Of a DNA stretch of 64,000 nucleotides, positions 24,830 to 33,740 are shown piece by piece; positions within the stretch are counted from its first letter, which is position 1, and each line of letters begins with the position of its first letter. The translations under genes and the position numbers were made by a program. The DNA lies in contig JAKCFJ010000002.1 in the NCBI GenBank assembly GCA_025041175.1, positions 806,001 through 870,000 of the forward strand, written 5' to 3'. Source of the DNA: Halobacteriales archaeon YIM A00010 (GTDB lineage Archaea > Halobacteriota > Halobacteria > Halobacteriales > Haloarculaceae). The notes under the pieces were generated by a model. That model was not told the origin of the DNA and did not search any database. It saw only the letters and a program-made list of their open reading frames with translations.

Positions 24830-25408
24830 CTACTCGGCGAGGTCGAGTAAGTCGTTAACCGACCACTGGTCGTCTACGTGCCGTCCGTATTTCGCTGCAA
24901 GGACTCGCCCGTCGGTACCGATTAGAAAATCCGCCGGGAGACCAAGATACTCTTCATCCGTGTTCGCAGCCCCACGCAAACTGCGCTGTTGCCGCACTAG
25001 CTCCCATGTCGATTTCGAGGTAATGGTGCGGCCAGCTGCCGCCAACGCCCGTGGATGCAGTACAGATTTGGGAGATGAGTTCACCCCAAACTCGGTATAG
25101 AGTTGCTTTTCAGGGTCTGCTATCATCGCGAACGGCAACTCTCCCTGTAACTCCAGCATCGTCTCGGCACTTGAGTGGAAGACGACGACCTCACGGACCC
25201 CGGCTGCGAGAATCTCATCATGCCGCTGCGCGATGGACCGCAAATGCAGATTGCAGACCGGGCAGCCCGCAAACCGGCGGAACTGCAGGTGTACGAGCCT
25301 CGCCGGGTCAGGTAACTGCACCGGATCGCCGTGGATGGTCTCTAGTTCATAGAAATCGAGGATATCACCTTCGGCAACCTCGGTCATGGTACGCTCTTTT
25401 GTGTCCAT
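24830..25408 (-). CDS. Peroxiredoxin-like (AhpC/TSA family) protein
   Basis: The 192-residue protein has a thioredoxin fold with the active-site stretch FRRFAGCPVCNLHLRSIAQR near residue 50. Further on are VREVVVFHSSAETMLELQG, FAMIADPEKQLYTEFGVN and FLIGTDGRVLAAKYGRHVDD. It belongs to the AhpC/TSA-like group with a CxxC, which reduces peroxides or transfers thiol electrons in the cytoplasm. A second possible ATG lies at 25387. Its start is 7 bp behind the NTF2-like gene, so they form an operon. An AT-rich stretch with inverted ATTAGA/TCTAAT follows it near 24624-24645. Confidence 0.82.
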   Translation of the reverse strand: MDTKERTMTEVAEGDILDFYELETIHGDPVQLPDPARLVHLQFRRFAGCPVCNLHLRSIAQRHDEILAAGVREVVVFHSSAETMLELQGELPFAMIADPEKQLYTEFGVNSSPKSVLHPRALAAAGRTITSKSTWELVRQQRSLRGAANTDEEYLGLPADFLIGTDGRVLAAKYGRHVDDQWSVNDLLDLAE

Positions 25409-25415
25409 CGTACTG

Positions 25416-25919
25416 CTATTGCTCGTTCTCCTCGAATCGCCCAGTGGCTAATTCGAACAGCTCTCCATTGCCTTCCGCCCAGAGACCAGTCATCGTGATT
25501 CCCGCGATGAGCCAATCTCCGTCCTCTCGCACGAGATCGAACCCAACGAATCCAGCGCCTTCCCAGAAATCGTCACCACGATCGTTCGAGAGATACATCG
25601 TCACCTGAATCGAAGTGTCACAGGTCGCTTCATCACCTTCGATTGTGACCACGTGACTACTCACCATGTGCTGGGTTGCATCGAAGCCACTAGACATTCG
25701 TCGCGATAGTTCGACCTGCTCATCCGCTGTCGGCGAAGTAGGCTCGCCTCCGAACATGGCGGTGAAATCTATGGCGAGTTCACCCTCAGCAAAACATGAC
25801 CCGAGTGTTTCCCACTCCCGTCGGTCGATGTATTGGAAGTATTGGTTAACCGTGTTGGTGATCGCCGCGCGATCGACTGCGTCCTGTTCTGACCGAACCG
25901 TTGTTGATTCACTGCTCAT
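25416..25919 (-). CDS. SnoaL/NTF2-like protein
   Basis: The 167-residue protein has the nuclear transport factor 2 (SnoaL-like) cone fold pattern. DRAAITNTVNQYFQYIDRRE is followed by WETLGSCFAEGELAIDFTAM, then MVSSHVVTIEGDEATCDTSI, VTMYLSNDRGDDFW and DWLIAGITMTGLWAEGN. Such proteins are small ligand-binding proteins or enzymes whose substrate cannot be read from sequence. It is the first gene of a pair with the peroxiredoxin-like protein, which may hint at an oxidative-stress or quinone/aromatic role. Confidence 0.8.
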   Translation of the reverse strand: MSSESTTVRSEQDAVDRAAITNTVNQYFQYIDRREWETLGSCFAEGELAIDFTAMFGGEPTSPTADEQVELSRRMSSGFDATQHMVSSHVVTIEGDEATCDTSIQVTMYLSNDRGDDFWEGAGFVGFDLVREDGDWLIAGITMTGLWAEGNGELFELATGRFEENEQ

Positions 25920-26127
25920 GCAACCGGATAATCGAGCCGAGTGATCGTGAATTGAATCCTAAACATGTTTAGTGCTCTATTCGATCTTCGATTTGCGCAA
26001 CGATTTCTTCTGTAGCTAGCGGAATACATCGACAGTAAGGCAGGCGATGAGACTGTAGACCGATGCAGAGATGAGAGTCAGGATACAGAAAACCCGTGGA
26101 TGGGTTGTTCCCATCCGTCAGTCTAGG

Positions 26128-26763
26128 TTAGACAGCTGGCTTGCCGAGAAAGGTCTTGATGATTCGTCGTTCGGCGCGGTGGAGTGTACCACTCGCGGCT
26201 CCTTTGGTGACATCCAGTGCAGCCGCGAGATCAGTGAGTGTGCATTCTCGTGGACTCTCATAGTATCCACGCTCAACGGCTTCAGTGATGAACTCTTGTT
26301 GTCTATCTGTCAATACCTCAGTTGAATCGGTTGATTGTACAACAGATATCACTTCGAGTGTGAACCCAGTCGATTCGAGTTCATCTCTGAACTGTGATAG
26401 ACGCTCTTGCGAGGTCGTCATCTCGCAAGTCATCCAACCATCTCGGATTGTAAAGGGAAATTGCGGTAAATTATCCGAGTCGAATATCGCACGGTACGGC
26501 GGGGGAATAAATGGGAGAACGTACTGGACTAGCACCATCTGTTCATCAGTGTGTAATATTTCATATGAATCAGAAATATGTGTTTCGTCAAAAAGATGGT
26601 CTATAGCAGCTAGATCCGCCATCTCTACTTCCAAGACTACATGCAATCCGTCCGAAGTAGGGTAGGAACTTAGGATTCGGATTTCGTCGTCCGGATGTTC
26701 AGTCGAGAATTTGTATAGCCCCCGGGGATAAGGAGGCTTAAATTTCACTCGTGCTCTCGGCAT
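26128..26763 (-). CDS. Bat/HTH_10-type transcriptional regulator
   Basis: A complete 211-residue family member. The N-terminal part starts MPRARVKFKPPYPRGLYKFS and includes ILHTDEQMVLVQYVLPF. The HTH_10 domain begins at about residue 150: LTDRQQEFITEAVERGYYES, then PRECTLTDLAAALDVTKGAA and SGTLHRAERRII. It stands alone, with a MITE-like element 36 bp upstream of its start. The alpha/beta hydrolase pseudogene lies divergently beyond that. Targets are unknown. Confidence 0.87.
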   Translation of the reverse strand: MPRARVKFKPPYPRGLYKFSTEHPDDEIRILSSYPTSDGLHVVLEVEMADLAAIDHLFDETHISDSYEILHTDEQMVLVQYVLPFIPPPYRAIFDSDNLPQFPFTIRDGWMTCEMTTSQERLSQFRDELESTGFTLEVISVVQSTDSTEVLTDRQQEFITEAVERGYYESPRECTLTDLAAALDVTKGAASGTLHRAERRIIKTFLGKPAV

Positions 26764-26798
26764 ATTGCCTCACTAGTGGCGTGGCGACCTTATCAACA

Positions 26799-26910
26799 TA
26801 TACCGTCGGTCATATCCATTGATACGCTACGACCGCTTGTTGGGTGCGTCGCGGTCGATCCCGTGGTGAACAGGCAACCGAGTGTTCCAAGGCCCATGAC
26901 CGACGGTATA
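26799..26910. repeat. 112-bp MITE-like element with 15-bp inverted ends
   Basis: TATACCGTCGGTCAT at 26799-26813 and its perfect inverse ATGACCGACGGTATA at 26896-26910 enclose about 80 bp without a gene. The ends resemble those of the 97-bp elements at 1323 and 2420 (ATACTGTCGGA), so the three may be mobilised by the same or a related transposase. It sits in the upstream region of the Bat-type regulator. From its right end to 27239 I see no other gene. Confidence 0.65.
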
Positions 26911-27239
26911 ACCACGCACATTTTCTGGCGACGGACACTTCTTGCAATCCTCCAAGAGTTTGCCACCCACCGATTAGTATTTCAAATCCTAGTTCTATAC
27001 CGTGAGATTCTTCCTGAATTTTTCTTAAAGCCATCATGTCCGTAGTTCACCGCAACGGATAGATAACAAATCAGTCGTGGAATGAATCTCCCAGGGTTTC
27101 GGAGCGATGAAAGTGCTTCAAGCAGATGGTTCCGGTCCATCTGTCGTACGATTTGTGAGAGACAATATCTATTACTGCAGTCTCATCAACCGCGGCGCTC
27201 CATCGAACGGCAGAATACGAGGGCCGTCCACGAGCGGAT

Positions 27240-28156
27240 ATGACGACACCGAATGCATCCGACGCCCCGTGGCGGCACGCGACAACGACAGCGAACGGAC
27301 TCACGTTTCACTACGTCGAAGCCGGCGACGGGCCGCTTGTGCTGTTATTACACGGCTTTCCCGAGTTCTGGTATGCGTGGCGTCACCAGATTCCCGTCCT
27401 CGCAGACGGGGGTATCACGTGGCTGCTCCCGACCTGCGCGGCTACAATCGCACGGACAAGCCGGCCGGCGTTGGCAACTACCTCATCGAACGTCTCACGA
27501 GCGACGTCACCGCTCTCATTAGGGCGCTCGGCCACGAGACGGCGATCATCGTCGGCCACGACTGGGGGAGTCTCATCGCGTGGGAAACCGCGATGCGCTC
27601 TCCCGCGTGCGTCGATCAGTTGGTAGTTATCAGTAGCACACATCCTGCCCTCTTCGACCGTGAACTAAGCCGCCCACGTGGGCTGGTCCGCGCGTGGTAC
27701 ATGTACGCCTTCCAGGTCCCTTGGCTTCCCGAACGCGCACTGACAGCCGGCGAGCACTACGTGCTCGAAAAGCTGTTCGACGCCACACTCGTGGACGAGG
27801 ACGCGTTCACTCGCACTGATCGCCAGCGATATCACGCTGCATGGGCACAGCCCGGCGCGCTGACGGCCATGCTCAACTATTATCGGGCCAATACGGCCAC
27901 GACGCTCGTCCGGTCGGTGCTCTGGTCGCGGCTTGGCCTCGGCGCGGTCCCAATGACGCGTCTGAGCCAGCAGCCCGTCACAGTCCCGACGCTCGTTCTC
28001 TGGGGCGACCATGCTCTCTACGAGCCAGTGGTGTTGAATGGGATCGAGAAATGGGTGACGGAGGTCGACATCGAACAGGTTGCCAACGCCGGCCACTGGC
28101 TGCACGCCGAACAGCCAGCCGCAGTGAATCAACTGCTTCTCGAAGCCCTTACCTGA
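27240..28156 (+). pseudogene. Alpha/beta hydrolase (epoxide-hydrolase-like), single frameshift
   Basis: The frame from ATG 27240 starts [20 protein letters not shown] and continues [20 protein letters not shown], the oxyanion-hole HGFP motif, then [18 protein letters not shown]. There it goes out of frame. The protein resumes one frame over as [33 protein letters not shown] (nucleophile Asp in GHDWG), VTVPTLVLWGDHALYEP (acid) and ANAGHWLHAEQP (His). The break falls within GACGGGGGTATCAC near 27406-27415, where one base appears to be missing. Every catalytic residue is otherwise present. It is either a recent pseudogene or a sequencing error in the G-run. Confidence 0.82.
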
Positions 28157-28389
28157 GTGTGAGCGTAGCATGTATTTTAGTAGGAGTGATGGATCGTCCA
28201 GGTGCGCTTCTCGCTATTTCATTCCTTTTCACATCAGTAATTCAAGTATAGGTACAGCGAGTACAAAAGGGATGATCCCGAATGCGACCACTTCGAGCAC
28301 CGGGAGTTACTGATACCAATTGAGATCGTGTGGGGGTTTCTTCCCAGGGGTGCCTGTCGGATGTTCGTAACCCGGATTAGTCATCGCGG

Positions 28390-28446
28390 TAGTTATACAA
28401 ACTCAAGGAGAATACCTGTCCCTTCAGGGGCAGGATGAATCTGCCA
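28390..28446 (+). other. Right-end-like remnant of an IS200/IS605 (TnpB) element
   Basis: AAACTCAAGGAGAAT is followed by a near-perfect hairpin (CCTGTCCC TTCA GGGGCAGG) and ATGA. This is the pattern at the right boundary of haloarchaeal TnpB elements, where the omega RNA scaffold ends. The preceding 28157-28390 holds no readable tnpB. Confidence 0.4.
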
Positions 28447-28489
28447 ATGGAGACCTATTCTACGATCGATCGCCAGTCCGATTGTAATC

Positions 28490-28770
28490 ACTATCTTGAA
28501 GTAACAGGCCATCGGACATAGAACTGGGGATCAGATGGAACCAGAGCGATTTCTATCAGTCCTACGATGGCGGCCTGTCCGCCCCAAGCAACCAAGCAAT
28601 AATCGGAACCAGGCAATGACCGCCCAATTCTCACAGAATTGCTGCGGAGTTGACTGCTGTAAGCACACCGCAAGTAACTCCGAGTCTGATGACGCCGCCG
28701 TGAGTCTCGATGGGCACAAATAACCACGAGACCCACCAACGCAAAGGATAGGAGTACCGGGGGCTTGGCA
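28490..28770 (-). pseudogene. Possible decayed membrane-protein gene
   Basis: Pieces in different minus-strand frames read VLLSFALVGLVVI, then THGGVIRLGVTCGVLTAVNS, ENWAVIAWFRLLLG and AIVGLIEIALVP. They are hydrophobic and helix-like, as if one membrane protein had suffered several frameshifts. The family is not recognised. Confidence 0.25.
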
Positions 28771-28773
28771 TCA

Positions 28774-28866
28774 CCAGAACGCATAGCGTTCTGGTTAGCA
28801 GCCGAGCTTCGCTCGGCGACATCGCCAAAACCGAAGGTTTTGGCTAGCAGCCGGACGTAGTCCGGC
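28774..28866. repeat. Ordered array of four 3-nt-loop hairpins
   Basis: Four perfect hairpins follow each other with 6-7 bp between them: CCAGAACGC/GCGTTCTGG (loop ATA), GCCGAGC/GCTCGGC (loop TTC), CCAAAACC/GGTTTTGG (loop GAA) and GCCGGAC/GTCCGGC (loop GTA). Hairpins 1-2 and 3-4 form two repeats of a roughly 50-bp unit. Linker TAGCA follows the first hairpin of each unit and GACA follows the second. The stems differ between units but stay paired. The array lies just before a TnpB-element right end. Confidence 0.8.
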
Positions 28867-29010
28867 GACACTCCCAGCAGTCCCACCCGCTACAGTCCAG
28901 GAGCATCCCTTCGGATTCTCACCGGTTGGGTGCTTGGTGAGACTGTCAACCTGAAATCTCCAACGCTCAGGATTCCTCCGCGTTCACGCGGAGGAGGATG
29001 TCAATCATCC
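28867..29010 (+). other. Right end of an IS200/IS605 (TnpB) element, omega-RNA-like
   Basis: The segment runs through GGGTGCTTGGTGAGACTGT and CCAACGCTCAGGATT to a strong hairpin (CCTCCGCG TTCA CGCGGAGG at about 28975-28994) followed by AGGATGTCAATC. This is the layout of the right end of haloarchaeal TnpB elements, where the guide-RNA scaffold ends in a GC hairpin and GATGTCA. No tnpB frame lies upstream, so it would be a solo end. Called from remembered pattern. Confidence 0.5.
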
Positions 29011-29194
29011 AGTGCCAGCCGAAACCGTGCGGTTTCTTCCTCGGCTAACACCCACCTACTGAGACGGAGAGGACGCCACGAATCGATGCCGGATTCCCTC
29101 GCGATCGAGCGACGATCACTTTCGGGTGGCGGCGAATAGTTATGCGGTTCAGCGGCGTTGGAGTGAACGTGGGCGGCGATCCACCATAGAACGA

Positions 29195-29638
29195 ATGTCA
29201 GTACCCATGAACGTAGATATTTTCGAATCCACCGTCACGATCGATGACTCCTGTATCACTGAACCACCCGCCGTCATCCGCGAGCAAGTACGCGAGTACG
29301 AGCGCGGTGACCGCCACACGTTCGACCTGACGGTCACCATTCCGGAGAAGATGACGGGCAAGGTGATGACCGCAGTGCTCGATATTCCGTACGGGAAGAC
29401 GCGCACGTATGGCGCGCTCGCGTCGGACCTCGACACCACACCCATCGCCGTAGGACAAGCGTGCGCACGCAACCCCGTGCCGCTGGTCGTCCCCTGTCAC
29501 CGCGTCGTGGGGAGCGACGGTGATCTCAAAGGGTATTCGGCGGCTGACGGCATCACCACGAAGCGCCAGCTACTCGATCTCGAAGCGCGCGAAGAGGGAA
29601 CAGAACCGATGCAGACCCGGTTACCGACGCAGACGTAG
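29195..29638 (+). CDS. ogt: Methylated-DNA-protein-cysteine methyltransferase
   Basis: From ATG 29195 this is 147 residues. The C-terminal active-site domain is complete: VMTAVLDIPYGKTRTYGALA, then ARNPVPLVVPCHRVVGSDGD and LKGYSAADGITTKRQLLDLE. The PCHRV cysteine (near residue 100) takes the alkyl group from O6-methylguanine in a one-time repair reaction. The N-terminal part is short, as in small archaeal Ogt proteins. Another ATG at 29207 is possible. It is transcribed alone. Confidence 0.9.
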   Translation: MSVPMNVDIFESTVTIDDSCITEPPAVIREQVREYERGDRHTFDLTVTIPEKMTGKVMTAVLDIPYGKTRTYGALASDLDTTPIAVGQACARNPVPLVVPCHRVVGSDGDLKGYSAADGITTKRQLLDLEAREEGTEPMQTRLPTQT

Positions 29639-30073
29639 GAACGATCGCCGGCTCAGGAACCCGGCGAAGCGGTCATATCCGTCGCTTCCGGCCCTCGACG
29701 TATGGCGAACGATCGTTCGCCGCCAGTTTCGATCAATCAACGTCATCGAGCAGCATCCGCTGTTACCTCCGATTCTCACCCGATGTAGGTTACAACACGA
29801 CGGGTGCCAGCACCAACTGTACTGTGCGGTGCGTCCCATGGCTTGGTCTGGTGTCACGTCGCGATTGGGCGTGAACGCGGCGTACGTCCCGTCGACGGGA
29901 CGTACAGCTGATGGCGGCTAGATAGCCAATCAATGCACAGGTCCGATATTCGTTCCAGCAGACTCTAATAAACGCCAATTTCACGAGTGTAACAAAGTTG
30001 AGGAGCTGTCTCTATCGATCCTGGTTTTGGGATCTAGCCTGCGAACACGACTGAATCGCTTGGAAGCGGCCCA
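29639..30073. other. Intergenic stretch with a 24-bp perfect palindrome
   Basis: No convincing gene lies in these 435 bp. At 29882-29905 a 24-bp palindrome has arms GTACGTCCCGTC and GACGGGACGTAC. Around 29800-29850 the plus strand weakly resembles the YWLYAAVDP region of the IS6 transposase, so a very old IS6 remnant is possible. Confidence 0.4.
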
Positions 30074-31564
30074 TCAGTCGTCCCGCTGAGCGAACCTCCG
30101 TCCGAGCCAAACGAGCGCAAACAGGTGTGTAACAACGCCGACGAACAGGTACAGCGGCCAGATAGGCTCGCCAGCAGTGCCTGCTACAAAGAGTTTTACC
30201 GGCCAGTAGGTGGGGAGTACGCCTATGGCGAACTGGAGTGGCTCTGGAACGACGGCGATGACGACCGCCGGTACGAGGACGACGACGTTGACGAGTTTAC
30301 TGAGAGCGAGTCCTTCGATGGAGTTCGACGCCAGCGTGCCAAACGCCAGGGTGAGGACTGGCCCCCCGAGAGCACCGACAACCGCCGTCCCGATCAGGAC
30401 CGCCGGTGAAACCGGAACCAAGCCGATAGCGATCAGTGCCGGGAGCGTCGCCAGCAGACTCAGGGCGTACGCCGTCACACCTCGATACAGCAGGTATCCA
30501 CGGGTCGACAGCGGACTCACACGGTAGGCGCTGAGCACGCCCTGTTCGCGGTCCTCAAGGACGAACATTCCAACGATGAACCCATAGAGAGACGGTCCGA
30601 ACACCGCCATCGCTCCCGCAATCACCGGATAGTACGAAGACAACACAAGAACCGGCGTTGCCATATCCGCCACGGTCGTGGCTCCGAACCGGATGATCGC
30701 CGCGAGCACGAGCGGGCCGACCGCGGCGATCAGTAACATCGGATCTCGCACCCAGTTGCGGAGATCCGCGAGTGCCAGCCCAATAACCGGCGAGTGAGAT
30801 GCGAGCCAGCCCCGATCGGTACGTTGCCGGCTACCGGGACCCTCGTCCCGACCGAACTGACTCCCGGGGTCACCACCACGGACAATGTGCTGCCGGAACG
30901 TCCGACGCGCCCATACGTACGCGACGGTGTTGCCGAGCAGCAGATAGCCGATCCCGTAGGCCATCTGCCACGCGGCCAGCGGCTGGAAGCCGCCCTTGAC
31001 GAGCACCAGTGTCGGTTGAGCGGGCAACAGGTAGAACAGGCGTGTTTCAACGACCCCAATGTAGCCGAACAGCGGCAGAAACAGGATCGATCCCCAGCCG
31101 ACAGCACTGATGAAGTACTCGTTGATGGAATCAAACCGGGCGACAGCCACGAACCCCACGAGGACAAACAGCGACGCCGACAGCGCGACGCCGACAACCA
31201 GTATCGCCAGCCCTGACGTTGAACCGTGTCCCAAGACGGCGACCAAGGTGGCAGCGACGACCGCCAGCAGCGATAGGGTGATCACCTTCGAGGCGAGGTA
31301 ACCGTGGTCGCCCAGCGGCGATACTACCAGCGCATCCAGCACGCCTTCTTCCTTCTCGAACAGCACCAGCGAGGCGATGAAGTAGAACCCCAGCACCGTT
31401 GGGTCGATAACGATCAACAGCACCGCGGCGTCCGTCCGGAGTTCCGGTCCCAACGTCCGGAGGCCGAGAACGAATACCATGGTGAGAACCACGTAGACCG
31501 CGTAGAAGCCGTAGCGGCGCTGTAAGCGGACGTCCCACGCCAGCATCGATCGGAGTGCGTTCAC
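30074..31564 (-). CDS. ABC export permease, two fused membrane units
   Basis: The 496-residue protein consists of two similar halves, each about six helices. Half 1 includes VVLTMVFVLGLRTLGPELRT and FEKEEGVLDALVVSPL. Half 2 (from about residue 265) includes IAAVGPLVLAAIIRFGATTV and LEDREQGVLSAYRVSPLSTR. The EKEEGVLDAL/EDREQGVLSAYRVSP motifs are the coupling region of ABC-2-type exporters. It resembles a fusion of the two permease subunits of the fluoroquinolone-export type systems. The ATPase gene lies upstream in the same direction with a 58-bp gap. The start is GTG at 31564. Confidence 0.85.
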   Translation of the reverse strand: MNALRSMLAWDVRLQRRYGFYAVYVVLTMVFVLGLRTLGPELRTDAAVLLIVIDPTVLGFYFIASLVLFEKEEGVLDALVVSPLGDHGYLASKVITLSLLAVVAATLVAVLGHGSTSGLAILVVGVALSASLFVLVGFVAVARFDSINEYFISAVGWGSILFLPLFGYIGVVETRLFYLLPAQPTLVLVKGGFQPLAAWQMAYGIGYLLLGNTVAYVWARRTFRQHIVRGGDPGSQFGRDEGPGSRQRTDRGWLASHSPVIGLALADLRNWVRDPMLLIAAVGPLVLAAIIRFGATTVADMATPVLVLSSYYPVIAGAMAVFGPSLYGFIVGMFVLEDREQGVLSAYRVSPLSTRGYLLYRGVTAYALSLLATLPALIAIGLVPVSPAVLIGTAVVGALGGPVLTLAFGTLASNSIEGLALSKLVNVVVLVPAVVIAVVPEPLQFAIGVLPTYWPVKLFVAGTAGEPIWPLYLFVGVVTHLFALVWLGRRFAQRDD

Positions 31565-31622
31565 GCTGACGCCTCCGGTGTCGGGGACTCGATGGCTACG
31601 ACACCTCCATTTGGGTCTCCCG

Positions 31623-32477
31623 TCACGTTAGCTCCTCTCCAGTCACGGTGATAAACACGTCCTCGAGGGATGCCTCCTCGGTGTGGAGGGTCTCGATGTG
31701 GCCGGTCTGCAACAGATCGTGGAACGTATCATTGTCGCCGAGGGTGGCCAGCGAGAACGTCCTGCTCTCGAGCGTCCCGTCGGCGCGGTACTCTACATCA
31801 ACGATCGGTTCACCGTGCTCAAGTTTCAGCGTCCGGGGCGCGTCTATCACCGAAATTCGGCCGTCGACGATGAACGCCACACGGTCACACAACTGGTCGG
31901 CGACGGTCATGTCGTGTGTGGTGAGGAAGACAGTTACACCCTCTTCCCTGAGATCTTCGACGATGGCCTTCACCGCGCGGGCGTTACCCGGGTCGATCCC
32001 GGCGGTAGGCTCGTCGAGGAACACCAATTCAGGATCGTGAATCAGCGCGCGGACGAAGTTCAGACGCATTTGCATGCCTTTTGAGTAGGCGCCGACTCGA
32101 CGGTCAATCGCGTCGACCATCCCAACGCGCTCGAGTAATGCAAGCGGGTCACGAACCGCACCGCCGTAGAGTGAGGCGAACAGTTCGAGGTTCTCCCGTC
32201 CAGTCAGCTTGCGGTAGTGATTCGGTGTCTCGGTGGAAACGCCGATCCGCTCGTACAAATCTCGTCCCCATTCGCTGACCTCTTGGTCGAAAACCCGAAC
32301 CTCTCCCGAGTAGTCATCCAGTAAGCCGATCAGCACCTTCTGAGTCGTTGTCTTGCCAGCCCCACTCGGGCCGAGGAATCCGAACACCTCGCCGTCCTCA
32401 ACGTCGAAATCGAGTCCGTGGAGTGCGGGCTCATTCGCCCCGGCGTAATTGTACTGGAGATCCCGGACGCCAATCAT
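31623..32477 (-). CDS. ABC transporter ATP-binding protein (drug-export type)
   Basis: From the ATG at 32477 this is 284 residues. Walker A is GFLGPSGAGKTTTQKVLIGL near residue 38. The signature is YSKGMQMRLNFVRALIHDPE near 135, a CcmA/DrrA-like form rather than LSGGQ. Walker B is LVFLDEPTAGIDPGNARAVK, followed by FLTTHDMTVADQLCDRVAFI. It powers the fused permease encoded next. I rejected the longer start at 32675, because the added 66 residues are not family-like. Confidence 0.9.
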   Translation of the reverse strand: MIGVRDLQYNYAGANEPALHGLDFDVEDGEVFGFLGPSGAGKTTTQKVLIGLLDDYSGEVRVFDQEVSEWGRDLYERIGVSTETPNHYRKLTGRENLELFASLYGGAVRDPLALLERVGMVDAIDRRVGAYSKGMQMRLNFVRALIHDPELVFLDEPTAGIDPGNARAVKAIVEDLREEGVTVFLTTHDMTVADQLCDRVAFIVDGRISVIDAPRTLKLEHGEPIVDVEYRADGTLESRTFSLATLGDNDTFHDLLQTGHIETLHTEEASLEDVFITVTGEELT

Positions 32478-32984
32478 CAACTGTCCACATGAGACTTGGG
32501 GAGAAAGAGGTGACGCCGAATGGAACACGGTTAACGACCAATGAATTAGTGAATCCGACCCACAAGAGCCACGCACTGTGTATCTTGTACGCTGTTCACA
32601 CAAATGAGCTGTGTCACGAAGTAGGTGGATCCCGGCGACGTAGGACGAGTACGAGCACATGCACGCCGATCTCATCGATACGGAACGCTCGAACCAGTAG
32701 CGCCATCGAATATGACCCCGAGTATGGTGCAGAGGAACCGTGTGCGACGAACATGAGATGGTCGATCAGGAGCCGACAGACCAGTGTCTCGATGTCGGCG
32801 TAGTCTGTGGCGTGCTCGCGTGTGGCCGAGCGATGGTGATGACAGCAGAGACGAATTCGTCGAGAGTCCCGCCGGACTCTTCAAAATCGCCGGAAAACAA
32901 ACGGAGAGACAGTCTGACGAGACCCATCTAGCAACTCAGTTGACTCGTGAACTCGCTACGCGTCGCAACAAGACGACAGCGATC
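32478..32984. other. Intergenic stretch, possible small remnant
   Basis: About 500 bp with no complete gene. On the minus strand near 32690-32800 one frame reads TDYADIETLVCRLLIDHLMF and then VAHGSSAPYSGSYSMALLVR. This looks protein-like but has no start or family I know, so a gene fragment is possible. Confidence 0.3.
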
Positions 32985-33740
32985 CCACCGAGCACGAGGT
33001 CTCGGCTTCGAGATCGCCTGTGGCCCGCTCCTCGGCGCACAGTCGTGGCGACTACCGTTCGAGGGGACCAGCGTCCTGATGATCATCGTATTCGGGTTCG
33101 TCGTCCACACGGTGAGCGAGCCGGAGACGGAACGCGAGCAAGGCGTTCGCGACGTTGTCGGGACGTTCCACCACACGGGCGTGCTCACGAACGCGGTCGT
33201 CGGCTTGCTCTACACCTTCGGCTTCTTCACGTTGCTCGCGTACACTCCGCTCATCCTCGGCCTCACCACGCTCCAACCGGGTTCGTGTTCTTCGCGTGGG
33301 GGCTGTTACTGATCGTTGGGTCGGCCGTTCTCTCGCCCCGCCTGAACCGGCGGTTCGGGACGCCCGAGGTCACCGGTGGCGCGCTCGCCGTCTTCGCGGG
33401 GATTTTATGTTTGATGTGGCTGTCGAGCACGAGCAGTGGAACGCTCGCCGGGCTCGTCGTCGCTGGTGGCGTCCTCTGTGGGATCTTGAACGCGAATCTA
33501 TCGACGCTCGCGATGGGCATTTCGGCCCACGGCCGGTCCGTTGCTTCGGGCGCGTTCAACAGTCTCCGGTTCATCGGTGGCGCGTTCGCGCCGATTACGG
33601 CGGGGTATCTCGGCCAGCACTACGGCGTGACAGTGCCGTTCTTACTCGGCGCGATCGCCGTCGGCGTCGGACTCGTCGTACTCCTAGGTCGGTTCGGAGC
33701 GTTCGGGGTCTCCGAACCGGAACCGGCCACCGGCGACTGA
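32985..33740 (+). pseudogene. MFS transporter, N-terminal half missing and frameshifted
   Basis: The readable protein begins inside helix 5 of a major-facilitator drug/proton antiporter (GLGFEIACGPLLGAQSWRLP, then LMIIVFGFVV). It passes LTNAVVGLLYTFGFFTLLAY and breaks near 33278. It resumes in the next frame as TGFVFFAWGLLLIVGSAVLS and ends with the normal C-terminal helices (GAFNSLRFIGGAFAPITAGY, AIAVGVGLVVLLG). The first five helices are missing and one frameshift is present. It is non-functional. Confidence 0.75.

Noticed and set aside
27406-27415. Programmed frameshift in the alpha/beta hydrolase
   Set aside because: No slippery heptamer with a downstream structure and no precedent in the family; a plain indel is simpler.
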